Shown here: positions 1 through 7,721 of the stretch, piece after piece
How positions within the stretch are numbered: the stretch's first letter is position 1
How the letters are laid out: the number at the start of each line of letters is the position of its first letter
NCBI GenBank assembly: GCA_021772415.1
Contig: JAJFMA010000096.1
Location: 1-40,380, forward strand
Source: Chlamydiota bacterium
GTDB taxonomy: Bacteria > Chlamydiota > Chlamydiia > Chlamydiales > JAJFMA01
Direction: 5' to 3'
Length of the DNA stretch: 40,380 bases
Notes under the pieces: model-generated
Database searches by the model: none
What the model was told of the DNA's origin: nothing
The model's input: only the letters and a program-made list of their open reading frames with translations
Translations under genes and position numbers: made by a program

Positions 1-60
1 CGTGCCCGTGTGCGTGCCCGTGTGCGTGCCCGATTCTCCTTCTTACCCCTTCCCGTGCGC
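1..60. repeat. Left inverted copy of the CGGGCACGCACA repeat
   Basis: The first 32 bases are tandem CGTGCCCGTGTG units, followed by a purine/pyrimidine-biased stretch. Read on the minus strand this gives the same words (AAGGAGAA, then ATCGGGCACGCACACGGGCA) as the array at 561-660. The four-helix-bundle gene therefore sits between oppositely oriented repeat blocks. The window edge cuts this block, so its true length is unknown. Confidence 0.8.
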
Positions 61-140
61 AACCCAATTATAATGAAGCTCTAGTCATCTCGACTCTTCC
101 TATGCTACTTTCCTCTCTGATCAAATCAAGGATGTGAACT

Positions 141-536
141 ATGACTTACTATCTAGATCATGAGAAATTGGATGTGTATCGCCTAGCAATACAGTTCGTC
201 GTATTAGCAGATGAAATTGTACAGGCTCTACCGCGCGGACGTGCTTACCTTGCAGACCAATTGAGGCGCGCTGGATCCTCAATACCATTAAATATTGCTG
301 AGGGTGCGGGGGAATACATGCCAACGGAAAAAATTCGATTCTACCGAATGGCTAAACGATCCGCCACGGAATGTTCTAGTATACTTGACATATTGCAACA
401 TCTACAGCTGATTGAGGATCAACTATTTATGAAAGCCAGAGAGAACCTTATACGAACAGTCGCCATGCTGATTAAAATGGCAAAAGGTTCGAGCAACCAC
501 ACGGGAACGGGAGGGACGGTGAAGAATTCAGGGTAA
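141..536 (+). CDS. Four-helix-bundle protein (S23/IVP family, TIGR02436-like)
   Basis: A 131-residue protein. The region of about residues 5-115 has the hallmarks of the small four-helix-bundle family first seen in 23S rRNA intervening sequences and related to the Avd accessory proteins of diversity-generating retroelements: an opening HEKLDVYRLAI, a central LRRAGSSIPLNIAEG, then a helix with the YRMAKRSATE type of motif. The cellular role of this family is not established. The last 16 or so residues (GSSNHTGTGGTVKNSG) and the stop codon come from the first unit of the downstream tandem repeat. The C-terminus is therefore repeat-derived rather than family-conserved. The start at 141 lies directly before the conserved first helix. 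No reverse transcriptase or rRNA gene is visible nearby. The family assignment is firm; function is not. Confidence 0.85.
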   Translation: MTYYLDHEKLDVYRLAIQFVVLADEIVQALPRGRAYLADQLRRAGSSIPLNIAEGAGEYMPTEKIRFYRMAKRSATECSSILDILQHLQLIEDQLFMKARENLIRTVAMLIKMAKGSSNHTGTGGTVKNSG

Positions 537-928
537 CGCGGATCAGACAGGAGCTGATTTTGAAATCGGGCACGCACACGGGCACGGGAAGAAGAAAAAA
601 TCGGGCACGCACACGGGCACGCACACGGGCACGGAAAGAAGGAGAAATCGGGCACGCACACGGGAGCGAGAGGGACGGTGAAGAATTCAGGGTGACGCGA
701 ATCAGACAGAAGCTGATTTCGAAATCGGGCACGCACACGGGCACGCACACGGGCACGGAAAGAAGAAGGAGGAGGAGGTTCGAGCAACCACACGGGAGCG
801 GGAGGGACGGTGAAGAATTCAGGGTGACGCGAATCAGACAGAAGCTGATTTCGAAATCGAGCACGCACACGGGAACGGGAAGAAGGAGGTTCGAGCACGC
901 ACACGGGAACGGGAAGAGGGAGAACCAG
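486..928 (+). repeat. Tandem repeat array downstream of the four-helix-bundle gene
   Basis: Three copies of a unit of about 55 bp start with GGGACGGTGAAGAATTCAGG and end in GAAATCG, at about 513-567, 672-727 and 804-860. Between and around them are variable numbers of CGGGCACGCACA / CGGGAACGGGAAG units and GGTTCGAGCA words. Copy 1 is the most diverged (GGGTAACGCGG against GGGTGACGCGA) and encodes the tail and stop of the upstream protein. Long open frames on both strands here are repeat translations, not genes. Confidence 0.9.
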
Positions 929-993
929 TTCGCCACTTGCATCGCTAAGCAAATCTTTGTTAATGTGTTCCTAATTTCCAAAGTTGGAGGGAA

Positions 994-1230
994 ATGTCCA
1001 CCTTCGTTACGACTCTCGTCATCGCTGTATTGGTCACTATGCTAGCCCTTTTCGGTCTCGGTATTGGATGGATTCTCACGGGGAAATCCCGTATCAGACG
1101 CGGAGCGTGTGGGATGGATCCTACCAAACCCAGAGATGGCTCATGTGGAAAGAAAATACAGTGCGGCCTATGCGACCGTAACATTGAACCGGACCCTTCG
1201 GAAGAGACAGAAACGGAGTCTGATAAATGA
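994..1230 (+). CDS. NqrM-like (DUF539) small membrane protein
   Basis: A 78-residue protein with one N-terminal membrane helix (about residues 4-28) followed by a short cysteine-bearing domain with GACG, GSCG and a CGLC pair, four cysteines in all. This is the architecture of NqrM/DUF539, the factor needed to assemble the iron site of the Na+-translocating NADH:quinone reductase. The start has a good GGAGG site at 987-991. The stop overlaps the next start as ATGA, so it is translationally coupled to the menaquinone gene mqnE. That link is logical, since NQR reduces quinone. The cysteine spacing is not identical to the E. coli/Vibrio type I recall, so a different thiol membrane protein remains possible. 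Confidence 0.55.
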   Translation: MSTFVTTLVIAVLVTMLALFGLGIGWILTGKSRIRRGACGMDPTKPRDGSCGKKIQCGLCDRNIEPDPSEETETESDK

Positions 1231-2375
1231 CAGCGCCGACCGCTACTGAATTAAGCGAAGATCTTATTACCCTAATGCCTACTGAGCGTTTACGCGCCAT
1301 TGCTGAGTCGGTGATGGAGGGGCGTCGCCTAAGCCAAGACGACGGCCTATATCTTTTTGAGACTGAGCATGAAGAAGCACTGCGCTCCCTTGCAGATTTT
1401 TCCCGTAAGCGCGCCGCTGGTGATGTTGTATATTACGCGACGACCTTCTACATCCATCCGACGAATTTATGTGAGCTGTCATGTCCTATGTGTTCCTTTT
1501 ATGCTAAGCCAGGCTGGGACACTGCGTGGTTTGTAAAGCCTGAGGAAGCTGAAGCAAAAATCCGCGAGCAGCTAGACAAAGATCTTACGGAAATTCACGT
1601 TGTGGGAGGCCTTTGGCGCGACTGTAACCTCGACTACTACGAAGATCTCTTTGGCCGCATCAGGGGGCTCGACAAGACCCTTCACATTAAGGCTCTGACC
1701 CCCGTCGAGTACGACTTTTTAGCTGAGCTCCACGGCATTCCCATCGAGGAAGTGTTCGAGCGCATGATTGGCTGGGGCCTTGGCTCCCTCCCGGGTGGAG
1801 GTGCCGAGGTGTTAGTTGAAAAGATTCGGAAGGGTCTAGCGCCGCAAAAAATCACCTCACAGCAGTTTTTGGACATCCACCGCATCGTTCATGGTTTAGG
1901 TCTTCCTTCAAACGTGACGATGCTATATGGCTCGATCGAAGACCCCGAGCACCTAGTCGAGCACATGTGTCGTGTACGTGAAGTGCAGGATGACACAGGC
2001 GGCTTCCAGACTTTTGTTCCTTTGAAGTATCACGACGAAAATAATGCTTTAGGTAAGCGTAAAAAGCGTCTTAAGCCTAAAGACGCGAGACGTGTTTTCG
2101 CTGTCTCTCGCTTGATGCTCGACAACATCCGCAACCTCAAAGTGCTGTGGAACTACCTTGGCGTCGACCTTGCGCAAGAGCTCCTTCGTTGGGGCGGCAA
2201 TGACCTCTCGTCTACTAACACTGAAGAGAAGATCATTGTAATGGCTGGAGGCGTACGCATCGAGATGACAGCCCAAGTCATGCAGAATTTGATCACGGAA
2301 TCGGGGAGAATACCTCACAAAATCCACTCAGGACACGACTACGGGGACGACACACCACGCTTATGCTCAGACTAG
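1227..2375 (+). CDS. mqnE: Aminofutalosine synthase MqnE (radical SAM)
   Basis: A 382-residue radical SAM enzyme. The cluster motif is C82-x3-C86-x2-C89 within NLCELSCPMCSF. LPGGGAEVL and the later SNVTMLYGSIE and DDTGGFQTFVPL blocks are typical of the MqnE/MqnC family. The SNxTMLYG and IHR segments favour MqnE, which joins the enolpyruvyl group from the MqnA product to SAM to make aminofutalosine in the futalosine route to menaquinone. The gene overlaps NqrM-like by 4 bases upstream and mqnA by 13 bases downstream, so the three are surely co-transcribed. MqnC is the main alternative; the neighbouring mqnA and the motif details favour MqnE. Confidence 0.85.
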   Translation: MTAPTATELSEDLITLMPTERLRAIAESVMEGRRLSQDDGLYLFETEHEEALRSLADFSRKRAAGDVVYYATTFYIHPTNLCELSCPMCSFYAKPGWDTAWFVKPEEAEAKIREQLDKDLTEIHVVGGLWRDCNLDYYEDLFGRIRGLDKTLHIKALTPVEYDFLAELHGIPIEEVFERMIGWGLGSLPGGGAEVLVEKIRKGLAPQKITSQQFLDIHRIVHGLGLPSNVTMLYGSIEDPEHLVEHMCRVREVQDDTGGFQTFVPLKYHDENNALGKRKKRLKPKDARRVFAVSRLMLDNIRNLKVLWNYLGVDLAQELLRWGGNDLSSTNTEEKIIVMAGGVRIEMTAQVMQNLITESGRIPHKIHSGHDYGDDTPRLCSD

Positions 2376-3157
2376 GAGCGATTCAATACATCAACGCCCT
2401 TCCATTCTTTCTAGCTTTCGAAGAAGGAGAGCTCGAGTGTCCCGCAGAGAGGATATACGCTGTCCCATCGGCTCTGAATAAGATGCTACGCGAGGGCGCG
2501 TTAGATTTATCTCCTATAAGTGCTGCGGAATATTTGCTGCATTCCAACGACTACACACTGCTTCCACGGTTTTGTATCGGGGCGGAAGGTCCTGTCCACA
2601 GTGTGGCATTATTTTCAAAGCATCCCTTGGACCAGCTTAGTGGAAAGCGGGTGGGGCTGACGACGCACAGTGCGAGTTCAAACCTTCTCACGCAGGTGCT
2701 ATGTCATCACTTTTGGGACGTCACCCCAACCTTTGAACCCTTTAATCTCGATGACCCGGATTTAGATCTATTTGACGCACTTGTCATCATCGGCGATGCA
2801 TGCCTAGAACGCGTTGTAGAGCCCCCCTGGCAGAAAGTAGATTTAGCACAAGCGTGGCATAGCGCCACCGGACTACCATTTACCTTCGCTGTTTTTGCGG
2901 CACGTAACGCTATCGCTGAAACGCAAAAGCCACAAATTAATGCAATTCTGGACAGCCTCTCTCAAGCCTTAGAGTGGTCTCAGGACCATCAAAAACGCCT
3001 TTTCGAGCTTGCTGAAGACAGGTGTCCTCGTTCTACCGTCGCTTATGACGACTACTACAAGGCCCTACGCTTCCACTTTACGCAGCCGCAAAAAAAAGGC
3101 CTTGACCTCTTCGGTAAGTTGATCCACTCTCTGCCAAAAAAGGCGTGTGTCACATGA
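2363..3157 (+). CDS. mqnA: Chorismate dehydratase MqnA
   Basis: A 264-residue protein with the periplasmic-binding-protein-like fold of MqnA/MqnD. The N-terminus LGAIQYINALPFF, the LREGALDLSPISAAEYL segment, and a mid-protein GKRVGLTTHSASSNLL (ligand-binding serines/threonines) are typical of MqnA, which dehydrates chorismate to 3-[(1-carboxyvinyl)oxy]benzoate, the first futalosine-pathway step. No signal peptide is seen, as expected for a cytosolic enzyme. It overlaps mqnE by 13 bases and ubiE by 4 bases. MqnD shares the fold, but the ISxxEY type motif and the position next to mqnE favour MqnA. Confidence 0.85.
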   Translation: MLRLGAIQYINALPFFLAFEEGELECPAERIYAVPSALNKMLREGALDLSPISAAEYLLHSNDYTLLPRFCIGAEGPVHSVALFSKHPLDQLSGKRVGLTTHSASSNLLTQVLCHHFWDVTPTFEPFNLDDPDLDLFDALVIIGDACLERVVEPPWQKVDLAQAWHSATGLPFTFAVFAARNAIAETQKPQINAILDSLSQALEWSQDHQKRLFELAEDRCPRSTVAYDDYYKALRFHFTQPQKKGLDLFGKLIHSLPKKACVT

Positions 3158-3918
3158 ACTCAGCACCTGCTACCCCTCCACCGCAATACGAAAAACAAGA
3201 TCCGCAATCGATACGCCATATGTTCTCCCGTATCGCCAGCCGCTATGACGTAGGGAATGCTGTTTTGTCGATGTCCCTGTTTCGTCAGTGGAACAGAAGT
3301 CTTGTCCGCAATGTTATCCTCCCTCAGGAACCTAAAAGCTACCTCGACCTATGCTGCGGCACCGGAGATATTGCTCTTACCTATCTCAAAGGGCTGAGAA
3401 AACACCCCAAGCTGCCGGTTCCTCAAACCGTGTACATGGTGGATTTTTGCGAGGAGATGCTCGAGATCGCCAAGGCCAAAGCGCTGCGGGCTCGGCTACC
3501 AAAGGTGGACCTAGAGTTCATCACTGGAGACGCCATGGCGCTCCCTCTGGACGACAATAGTGTCGACTGTGTCAGTGTCGCCTACGGCATCCGTAATGTG
3601 GCCGATCCACGGCGTTGCTTCGAAGAGATTCTTCGGGTGCTACGTCCTGGTGGCCGCATCGGCATCTTGGAGCTAACACGCCCAAAAAACCCTTTTCTAC
3701 GTCTCGGTCATAACCTCTATTTGCGTACCTTCGTTCCACTATTGGGCCGTTATGTCGCCACCGATGGTGAGGCCTATGAGTATCTGCAAAAGAGCATTCG
3801 CAACTTTGTCGCTCCGGAACTTCTCTCGCAGATGCTCCAAGACTTAGGGTTCTCGGACGTTCGTCTACGCCAACTATCTGGCGGTATTGCCACCTTGCTT
3901 TCTGGACACAAAGCCTAA
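3154..3918 (+). CDS. ubiE: Demethylmenaquinone methyltransferase UbiE/MenG
   Basis: A class I SAM methyltransferase of about 254 residues. It opens with the UbiE signature FSRIASRYDVGNAVLS, followed by the SAM-binding LDLCCGTGDIAL, an acidic motif II (MVDFCEEML), GDAMALPLDDNSVD, and SVAYGIRNVADPRRCFEEILRVLRPGG. It performs the last methylation of menaquinone. I chose ATG 3154 because its ATGA overlaps the mqnA stop; a GTG at 3145 would add three residues. This completes a compact mqnE-mqnA-ubiE operon. The remaining futalosine genes (mqnB, mqnC, mqnD) are not in the window. Confidence 0.92.
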   Translation: MNSAPATPPPQYEKQDPQSIRHMFSRIASRYDVGNAVLSMSLFRQWNRSLVRNVILPQEPKSYLDLCCGTGDIALTYLKGLRKHPKLPVPQTVYMVDFCEEMLEIAKAKALRARLPKVDLEFITGDAMALPLDDNSVDCVSVAYGIRNVADPRRCFEEILRVLRPGGRIGILELTRPKNPFLRLGHNLYLRTFVPLLGRYVATDGEAYEYLQKSIRNFVAPELLSQMLQDLGFSDVRLRQLSGGIATLLSGHKA

Positions 3919-3970
3919 CCGAGCGTATAGTCCTTCGCGAAACTATCCTCAATCAAGGCGAGAGAGACTT

Positions 3971-4480
3971 ATGACGATTCATACCCTTGAAGAATTCTTC
4001 ACCCCCTGGTCCATTGAAACTAGAAAGACTCTGCAGCTGCTTCAGTGCATATCTGATGACAGCTTAGCAAAAGAGTTACACCCCGATGTACGCACCATTG
4101 GACGGCTAGTCTGGCATATTGTGCAGACGATGCCCGAAATGATGGAACGCACAGGCCTCACCGTTGAAGGGCCTGAGTACGACAGTCCTCCTCCCAAGAC
4201 AGCCAAAGAGCTTGTCGAAGCCTACGAAAAGACTGCAGGAGCCCTGGCAAAAGCCATCGAAGACAACTGGAAGACGGACGAAAGCCTCCAGGAAACTGAC
4301 GATATGTACGGCATGGAATGGACACGCGCCCAAACCCTTGAAGCCCTCATAGGACACGAAATTCACCACCGTGGACAGCTGACTGTGCTGATGCGTTTGG
4401 CTGAGCTGCCTGTCCCTGGCACCTATGGCCCCAGCCGCGACGAATGGGCCGGATACGGCATGCCTACGCCACAAGTTTAG
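3971..4480 (+). CDS. DinB-family protein (DUF664-like)
   Basis: A 169-residue all-helical protein of the DinB/YfiT metal-binding superfamily. Candidate metal ligands are His49 (VWHIVQ) and the GHEIHHRGQL helix (His129, His133). The C-terminal LPVPGTYGPSRDEW is common in this family. Members are thiol transferases or metal-dependent hydrolases, but most are uncharacterised, so no substrate is claimed. The start at 3971 is preceded by an AGAGAG site and begins at the first conserved helix. A longer in-frame reading back to 3887 overlaps ubiE and is unlikely. It lies 52 bases after ubiE on the same strand and may be read through from it. Confidence 0.85.
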   Translation: MTIHTLEEFFTPWSIETRKTLQLLQCISDDSLAKELHPDVRTIGRLVWHIVQTMPEMMERTGLTVEGPEYDSPPPKTAKELVEAYEKTAGALAKAIEDNWKTDESLQETDDMYGMEWTRAQTLEALIGHEIHHRGQLTVLMRLAELPVPGTYGPSRDEWAGYGMPTPQV

Positions 4481-4541
4481 CATAAAGCGATCGATTGCGG
4501 CTGGACCCATCCGTAGGAAGAAAACGAAGAACTAAGAAATT

Positions 4542-4681
4542 TTAACGCAAAGAAGCAAAGACGCTAAGACGCTAAGAGAAGAAACTCGTATTATAGTGCC
4601 CCCATTATCTAGACATTGGGGACCACTATAACACCATAGTTCCTCCCTTTGCGTCTTAGCGTCTTTGCTTCTTTGCGTTAA
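4542..4681. repeat. Long hairpin element with perfect 31-bp terminal arms
   Basis: Bases 4542-4572 (starting TTAACGCAAAGAAGCAAAGA) are perfectly complementary to 4651-4681. A nested inner stem is TTATAGTG (4591-4598) with CACTATAA (4624-4631). The arms are built from GCAAAG/GCTAAG-like units. The 16-mer TTTGCTTCTTTGCGTT recurs exactly in the element at 38343-38470, so this is a dispersed repeat and not just a terminator. It fills most of the gap between DinB and the carrier-like gene. Confidence 0.85.
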
Positions 4682-4713
4682 CATTCTTTTTCTATGTCTG
4701 AGGCATTAGAACA

Positions 4714-4740
4714 CCGGCTCCAAGAATCAATTGGAGCCGG
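4714..4740 (-). terminator. 10-bp perfect hairpin after the carrier-like gene
   Basis: CCGGCTCCAA (4714-4723) pairs perfectly with TTGGAGCCGG (4731-4740) around a 7-base loop. It sits 10 bases past the stop of the minus-strand gene. The following T-tract on the minus strand is weak (TGTTCT), so it may stop transcription only partly or serve to stabilise RNA ends. Confidence 0.5.
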
Positions 4741-4750
4741 ACCCGTTTCC

Positions 4751-5482
4751 TTACTGGTCCGTCGAGGCTATTAATTTCACCAGATTCATTCCCTCTTTGT
4801 ACAGCAATGTGAATGTTCCAGCCGCAAAGGCTTTGGTGCCTGCTCCTTTAAGCAACTGCCTTCCAAATTCCACCTTCAATCCCTTTTGCCAACGTGTAAG
4901 AGCCGTGTCTGCGGGATGGCCAACAATACTTCCAAAAAAGCCACTAATAAAATAGGAAATCACGTCCACGAGGTGATTGTCTCCAAACTTTCTCTTCATC
5001 TCATTAGAAACCGGATCACTAATTCTGATGGCACCTAAGAAACTTGTTTCACGTACAAGAATGGCTCCGCTTTGCTTCCACGTAAGAGCCCTCAAGACCT
5101 GTGGCAGGGAGAGACCCATCGTCAACCCGTTGAACCAAGCTAAGGGCACGACGGAGATCGTACCCACAGCTAGTGAACTCATTAGCATCGAAGTGAATGT
5201 CGGTGCATCCCTTTTTCCCACGTACCTATTCCAAAGAACTTCAAAACCTTTCTGAGCAATCATCTGCGTGCCCACAATGCCGCCGATCACAGGCGCTGCT
5301 TTAACCCCGCTGGAGATCACTTGTCGAGGACGAAATTTTGGCATTACATTGCCAAGCTGGAGATCGCTTTTAGCCATGAAAAGGTAATAGGGCGGAATAA
5401 TCGCCGCTCCCGCAACTAATGGAGGAGCGAACCAGTCCTCTTTGTTCTTCCATATAGTCTTAAAAATCGAATTACAATCCAT
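4751..5482 (-). CDS. Mitochondrial-carrier-like (SLC25-type) membrane protein
   Basis: A 243-residue hydrophobic protein with several glycine-rich membrane segments (about residues 18-37, 60-80, 100-122, 138-153, 172-190, 214-235). After GFFGSIVG, residues 190-199 read PADTALTRWQ, the carrier signature Px[DE]xx[KR]x[KR]xQ-like. The segment WKQSGAILVRETSFLGAIR resembles the amphipathic helix and R-D/E-x-PF block that precedes a carrier's even-numbered helix, and the end (GTFTLLYKEG) resembles the last helix. Carriers are a eukaryotic family of about 300 residues with three repeats. This protein is shorter and only one signature is clear, so a degenerate or two-repeat member is possible. If real, it suggests acquisition from a host and possible nucleotide or metabolite exchange, or export as an effector. 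Sequence similarity was judged by eye. Confidence 0.5.
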   Translation of the reverse strand: MDCNSIFKTIWKNKEDWFAPPLVAGAAIIPPYYLFMAKSDLQLGNVMPKFRPRQVISSGVKAAPVIGGIVGTQMIAQKGFEVLWNRYVGKRDAPTFTSMLMSSLAVGTISVVPLAWFNGLTMGLSLPQVLRALTWKQSGAILVRETSFLGAIRISDPVSNEMKRKFGDNHLVDVISYFISGFFGSIVGHPADTALTRWQKGLKVEFGRQLLKGAGTKAFAAGTFTLLYKEGMNLVKLIASTDQ

Positions 5483-5631
5483 ACCACCATCACAGTAACA
5501 GTTTAATAAATAAGGGAATTAGTTATATTATCTAATTAAACTATTAACGAAAAGAAAGTAATCTCAATGAATTAAAACATCGTATTTAAAATACCGAGAG
5601 TTCTCTATGGATTTGCCTCTCCCGTGGCCGT

Positions 5632-6537
5632 TTAGGCTCTGGCTTTGATCCATTTTAGGACGAGATCGGCCGTTGGTCCTACGAGCATAACGCTGGCGAA
5701 GGTGACGCCGGCGCCGAGGAGTTTGTACCAAGTGAGTGGCTCATGAAGGAAGACGTATCCCCATAGAATGACAATGACGGGGCATAGAAGAGTGGCGAAG
5801 GCCACGTAGCTGGCACCTATTTTTTTGACGAGTCTGAAGTATACGATCCATGGAAGTGCTGTTCCGAAGACGCCGAGTGCGACCATATATCCGCTTAGGG
5901 TCCATGTGAGGGTTGCGCTATGCCATGGTTGGTCATAGAGAGCGCTGATGGGTGTCAGTAGCAGCGTTGCAGCGACGACTTGAAGTGTTGCTGCGGGCAA
6001 TGGCGGCACGTGATCCAGAGTGCGCTCTGTGTACAGGAAGCCTGACGCGAAGGAGATAGCCATCATGTTGAGCATGAGCACACCTAGTCCAATGCCATGT
6101 CCTTCGTGGCTGACGGTAGGCATCAGAATAATCATGAGACCGGCAAAACCGAGCACGGCTCCAGCAACTTGGCGGGCATTTAGTTTACGTTGACCGAGCA
6201 CTACAACAGAGATTACGAGGGTGTATAGGGACACTGATCCTTCGATGATACCAGCAGTAGAGCTGTCGGCGTAGACTTCACCGAGTGCACAGCAGGTGAA
6301 GGCGATGACGTTATTGAGTAAGCCCGCGATGAAAATCTTCTTCCAATCGCGTAAGTAGGGGCGCAGCGGACGTTTTTGAATAAAACACCAACCAAGCAAG
6401 AATAGAGAAGCGACAACAAGGCGCATCCACGTGAGCGTGATGGGGGGTATGTCGTGGACGCCGATGCGTATGATCAGGAATGTGGGGCTCCAGAGCAATG
6501 CTAGGAGACAAACACCTAGCAGGTCACGGGTTTTCAT
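5632..6537 (-). CDS. EamA/DMT-superfamily transporter
   Basis: A 301-residue protein with about ten membrane helices in two tandem EamA halves (about residues 5-137 and 150-290). The typical N-terminal LLWSPTFLIIRIGV and the second-half ending LHEPLTWYKLLGAGVTFASVML are clear. Family members export amino acids, nucleotides or other metabolites; substrate cannot be read from sequence. The ATG at 6537 begins the first helix. The gene stands between the carrier-like gene and holB with gaps of 149 and 77 bases, so it probably has its own promoter in the AT-rich stretch at 6538-6614. Confidence 0.88.
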   Translation of the reverse strand: MKTRDLLGVCLLALLWSPTFLIIRIGVHDIPPITLTWMRLVVASLFLLGWCFIQKRPLRPYLRDWKKIFIAGLLNNVIAFTCCALGEVYADSSTAGIIEGSVSLYTLVISVVVLGQRKLNARQVAGAVLGFAGLMIILMPTVSHEGHGIGLGVLMLNMMAISFASGFLYTERTLDHVPPLPAATLQVVAATLLLTPISALYDQPWHSATLTWTLSGYMVALGVFGTALPWIVYFRLVKKIGASYVAFATLLCPVIVILWGYVFLHEPLTWYKLLGAGVTFASVMLVGPTADLVLKWIKARA

Positions 6538-6614
6538 TTTTCCACCTAATTAGTTTAAATTTAAGTATTTAAATACGCCAGTATACTCCCCAGAGAATTT
6601 CTGGGCACACAACT

Positions 6615-7721
6615 TTATAAGAAATTCAAACGTAAAAACATCGATTCAAAACAGCTGCGGACTGACGACGATCGCATAATATTGAGGCGTGCGTCAGCAA
6701 CAACTTTTAGGACATTATCGAGAGGCAGCAACAGACCACGCTGCAGGGCTTGAGTAAGAGATTGCTCAACATAGGGGTGACGCAGTAATTTGGAGTCGCC
6801 TCCACGATGCAATAGATGCATGTCGCGGTACCATCCGAGGACAGCTTCTAATAGACCTTCGATTTCCTCGCGAAAGCGCAAAGTGACGGCACCATCGACT
6901 TCCTTCTGAAGGCTTTCGCGTTGTACAGCGGTGAAATTCTCACTTCCTTCGGGGGTGATGGACCCGGAGATCTCCTCGTTGAGCCCTTCCTTCAAGGCTT
7001 CACAGTGTGCATCTAAATCATTTAGGAACTCACCAAGCTCACTGTAGGCGTTAAGGCGTCCCTGTCCTAACAAGGCTAGCAGAGCATCGTGAATAGGACA
7101 CCCGCCTTTGTCTAGAGTGCGTAAGGCACGACCTATGGAGCCTCGAGCAATACCCGCGATATGCACCGCTTCGGCATGTTCACATCCTCTCTCGGCTTCT
7201 AGGAACTGCGCAATGGTGTTCTTTGGGATAGGCTTAAAATGGAGTTTACGGCAGCGCGACATAATGGTCGGGAGCAGGTGCTGTGGCGCACTTGCCAACA
7301 AGATAATCAGTGTGTGGTGAGCGGGCTCCTCAAATGTCTTTAAGAGGGCGTTGGCGCTAGTGGGAAGCATCCTGTCTGCGTCGTGGATGATGAAAACCTT
7401 GTACGCAGCTTCTGTAGGAGGCATATAGACCTGATCACCGAGACGACGCAGGGAGTCGATACTATGCATCGCCAGCTTCCCTTGCGGACGGAAGATATGC
7501 AAGTCGGAGTGGTTACCAGCATTGAGTTTATGTCTATGCGATGCGCTATCACCTTCGGAAGCAATCACCTCCTTGGCGAGTTCTAGAGCAAACAGGCTTT
7601 TACCCACCCCTTCGGGACCGGCGAAGAGTAGAGAATGCCCTATACGTTCGGCATCTACCATCCGTTGAAGATAGTCTTTGATGTGGTCGTTGCCCAGGAT
7701 ATGAGTGAAATCCATAGACAT
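6615..7721 (-). CDS. holB: DNA polymerase III delta-prime-like clamp-loader subunit
   Basis: A 368-residue AAA+ protein. A Walker A (GPEGVGKS) follows the ILGNDHIKDYLQRM opening; the sensor/Walker B region includes VFIIHDADRMLPTSANALLKTFEEP; the SRC motif appears as IMSRCRKLHF. Delta-prime normally has a zinc module of four cysteines between Walker A and B; here that region (about residues 55-75) has histidines but no cysteines. The length and SRC motif fit delta-prime better than DnaX. Its ATG overlaps the tmk stop (ATGA), placing it last in the gyrB-gyrA-tmk-holB operon, the same order as I recall for Chlamydia. Confidence 0.85.
   Translation of the reverse strand: MSMDFTHILGNDHIKDYLQRMVDAERIGHSLLFAGPEGVGKSLFALELAKEVIASEGDSASHRHKLNAGNHSDLHIFRPQGKLAMHSIDSLRRLGDQVYMPPTEAAYKVFIIHDADRMLPTSANALLKTFEEPAHHTLIILLASAPQHLLPTIMSRCRKLHFKPIPKNTIAQFLEAERGCEHAEAVHIAGIARGSIGRALRTLDKGGCPIHDALLALLGQGRLNAYSELGEFLNDLDAHCEALKEGLNEEISGSITPEGSENFTAVQRESLQKEVDGAVTLRFREEIEGLLEAVLGWYRDMHLLHRGGDSKLLRHPYVEQSLTQALQRGLLLPLDNVLKVVADARLNIMRSSSVRSCFESMFLRLNFL

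Noticed and set aside
1-928. Diversity-generating retroelement (Avd-like protein with repeats)
   Set aside because: No reverse transcriptase frame is visible and the repeat differences are not concentrated at adenines, so template/variable repeats are not supported.
419-1045. Long open frames on both strands over the repeat region
   Set aside because: They are translations of the CGGGCACGCACA and 55-bp repeats (Arg/Thr/His/Gly or Cys/Pro/Val-rich), overlap each other, and lack ribosome sites and recognisable domains.
1227-2375. MqnC (cyclic dehypoxanthine futalosine synthase) instead of MqnE
   Set aside because: MqnC shares much of the motif set, but the SNVTMLYGSIE and IHR blocks and the direct coupling to mqnA fit MqnE better. 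Not fully excluded.
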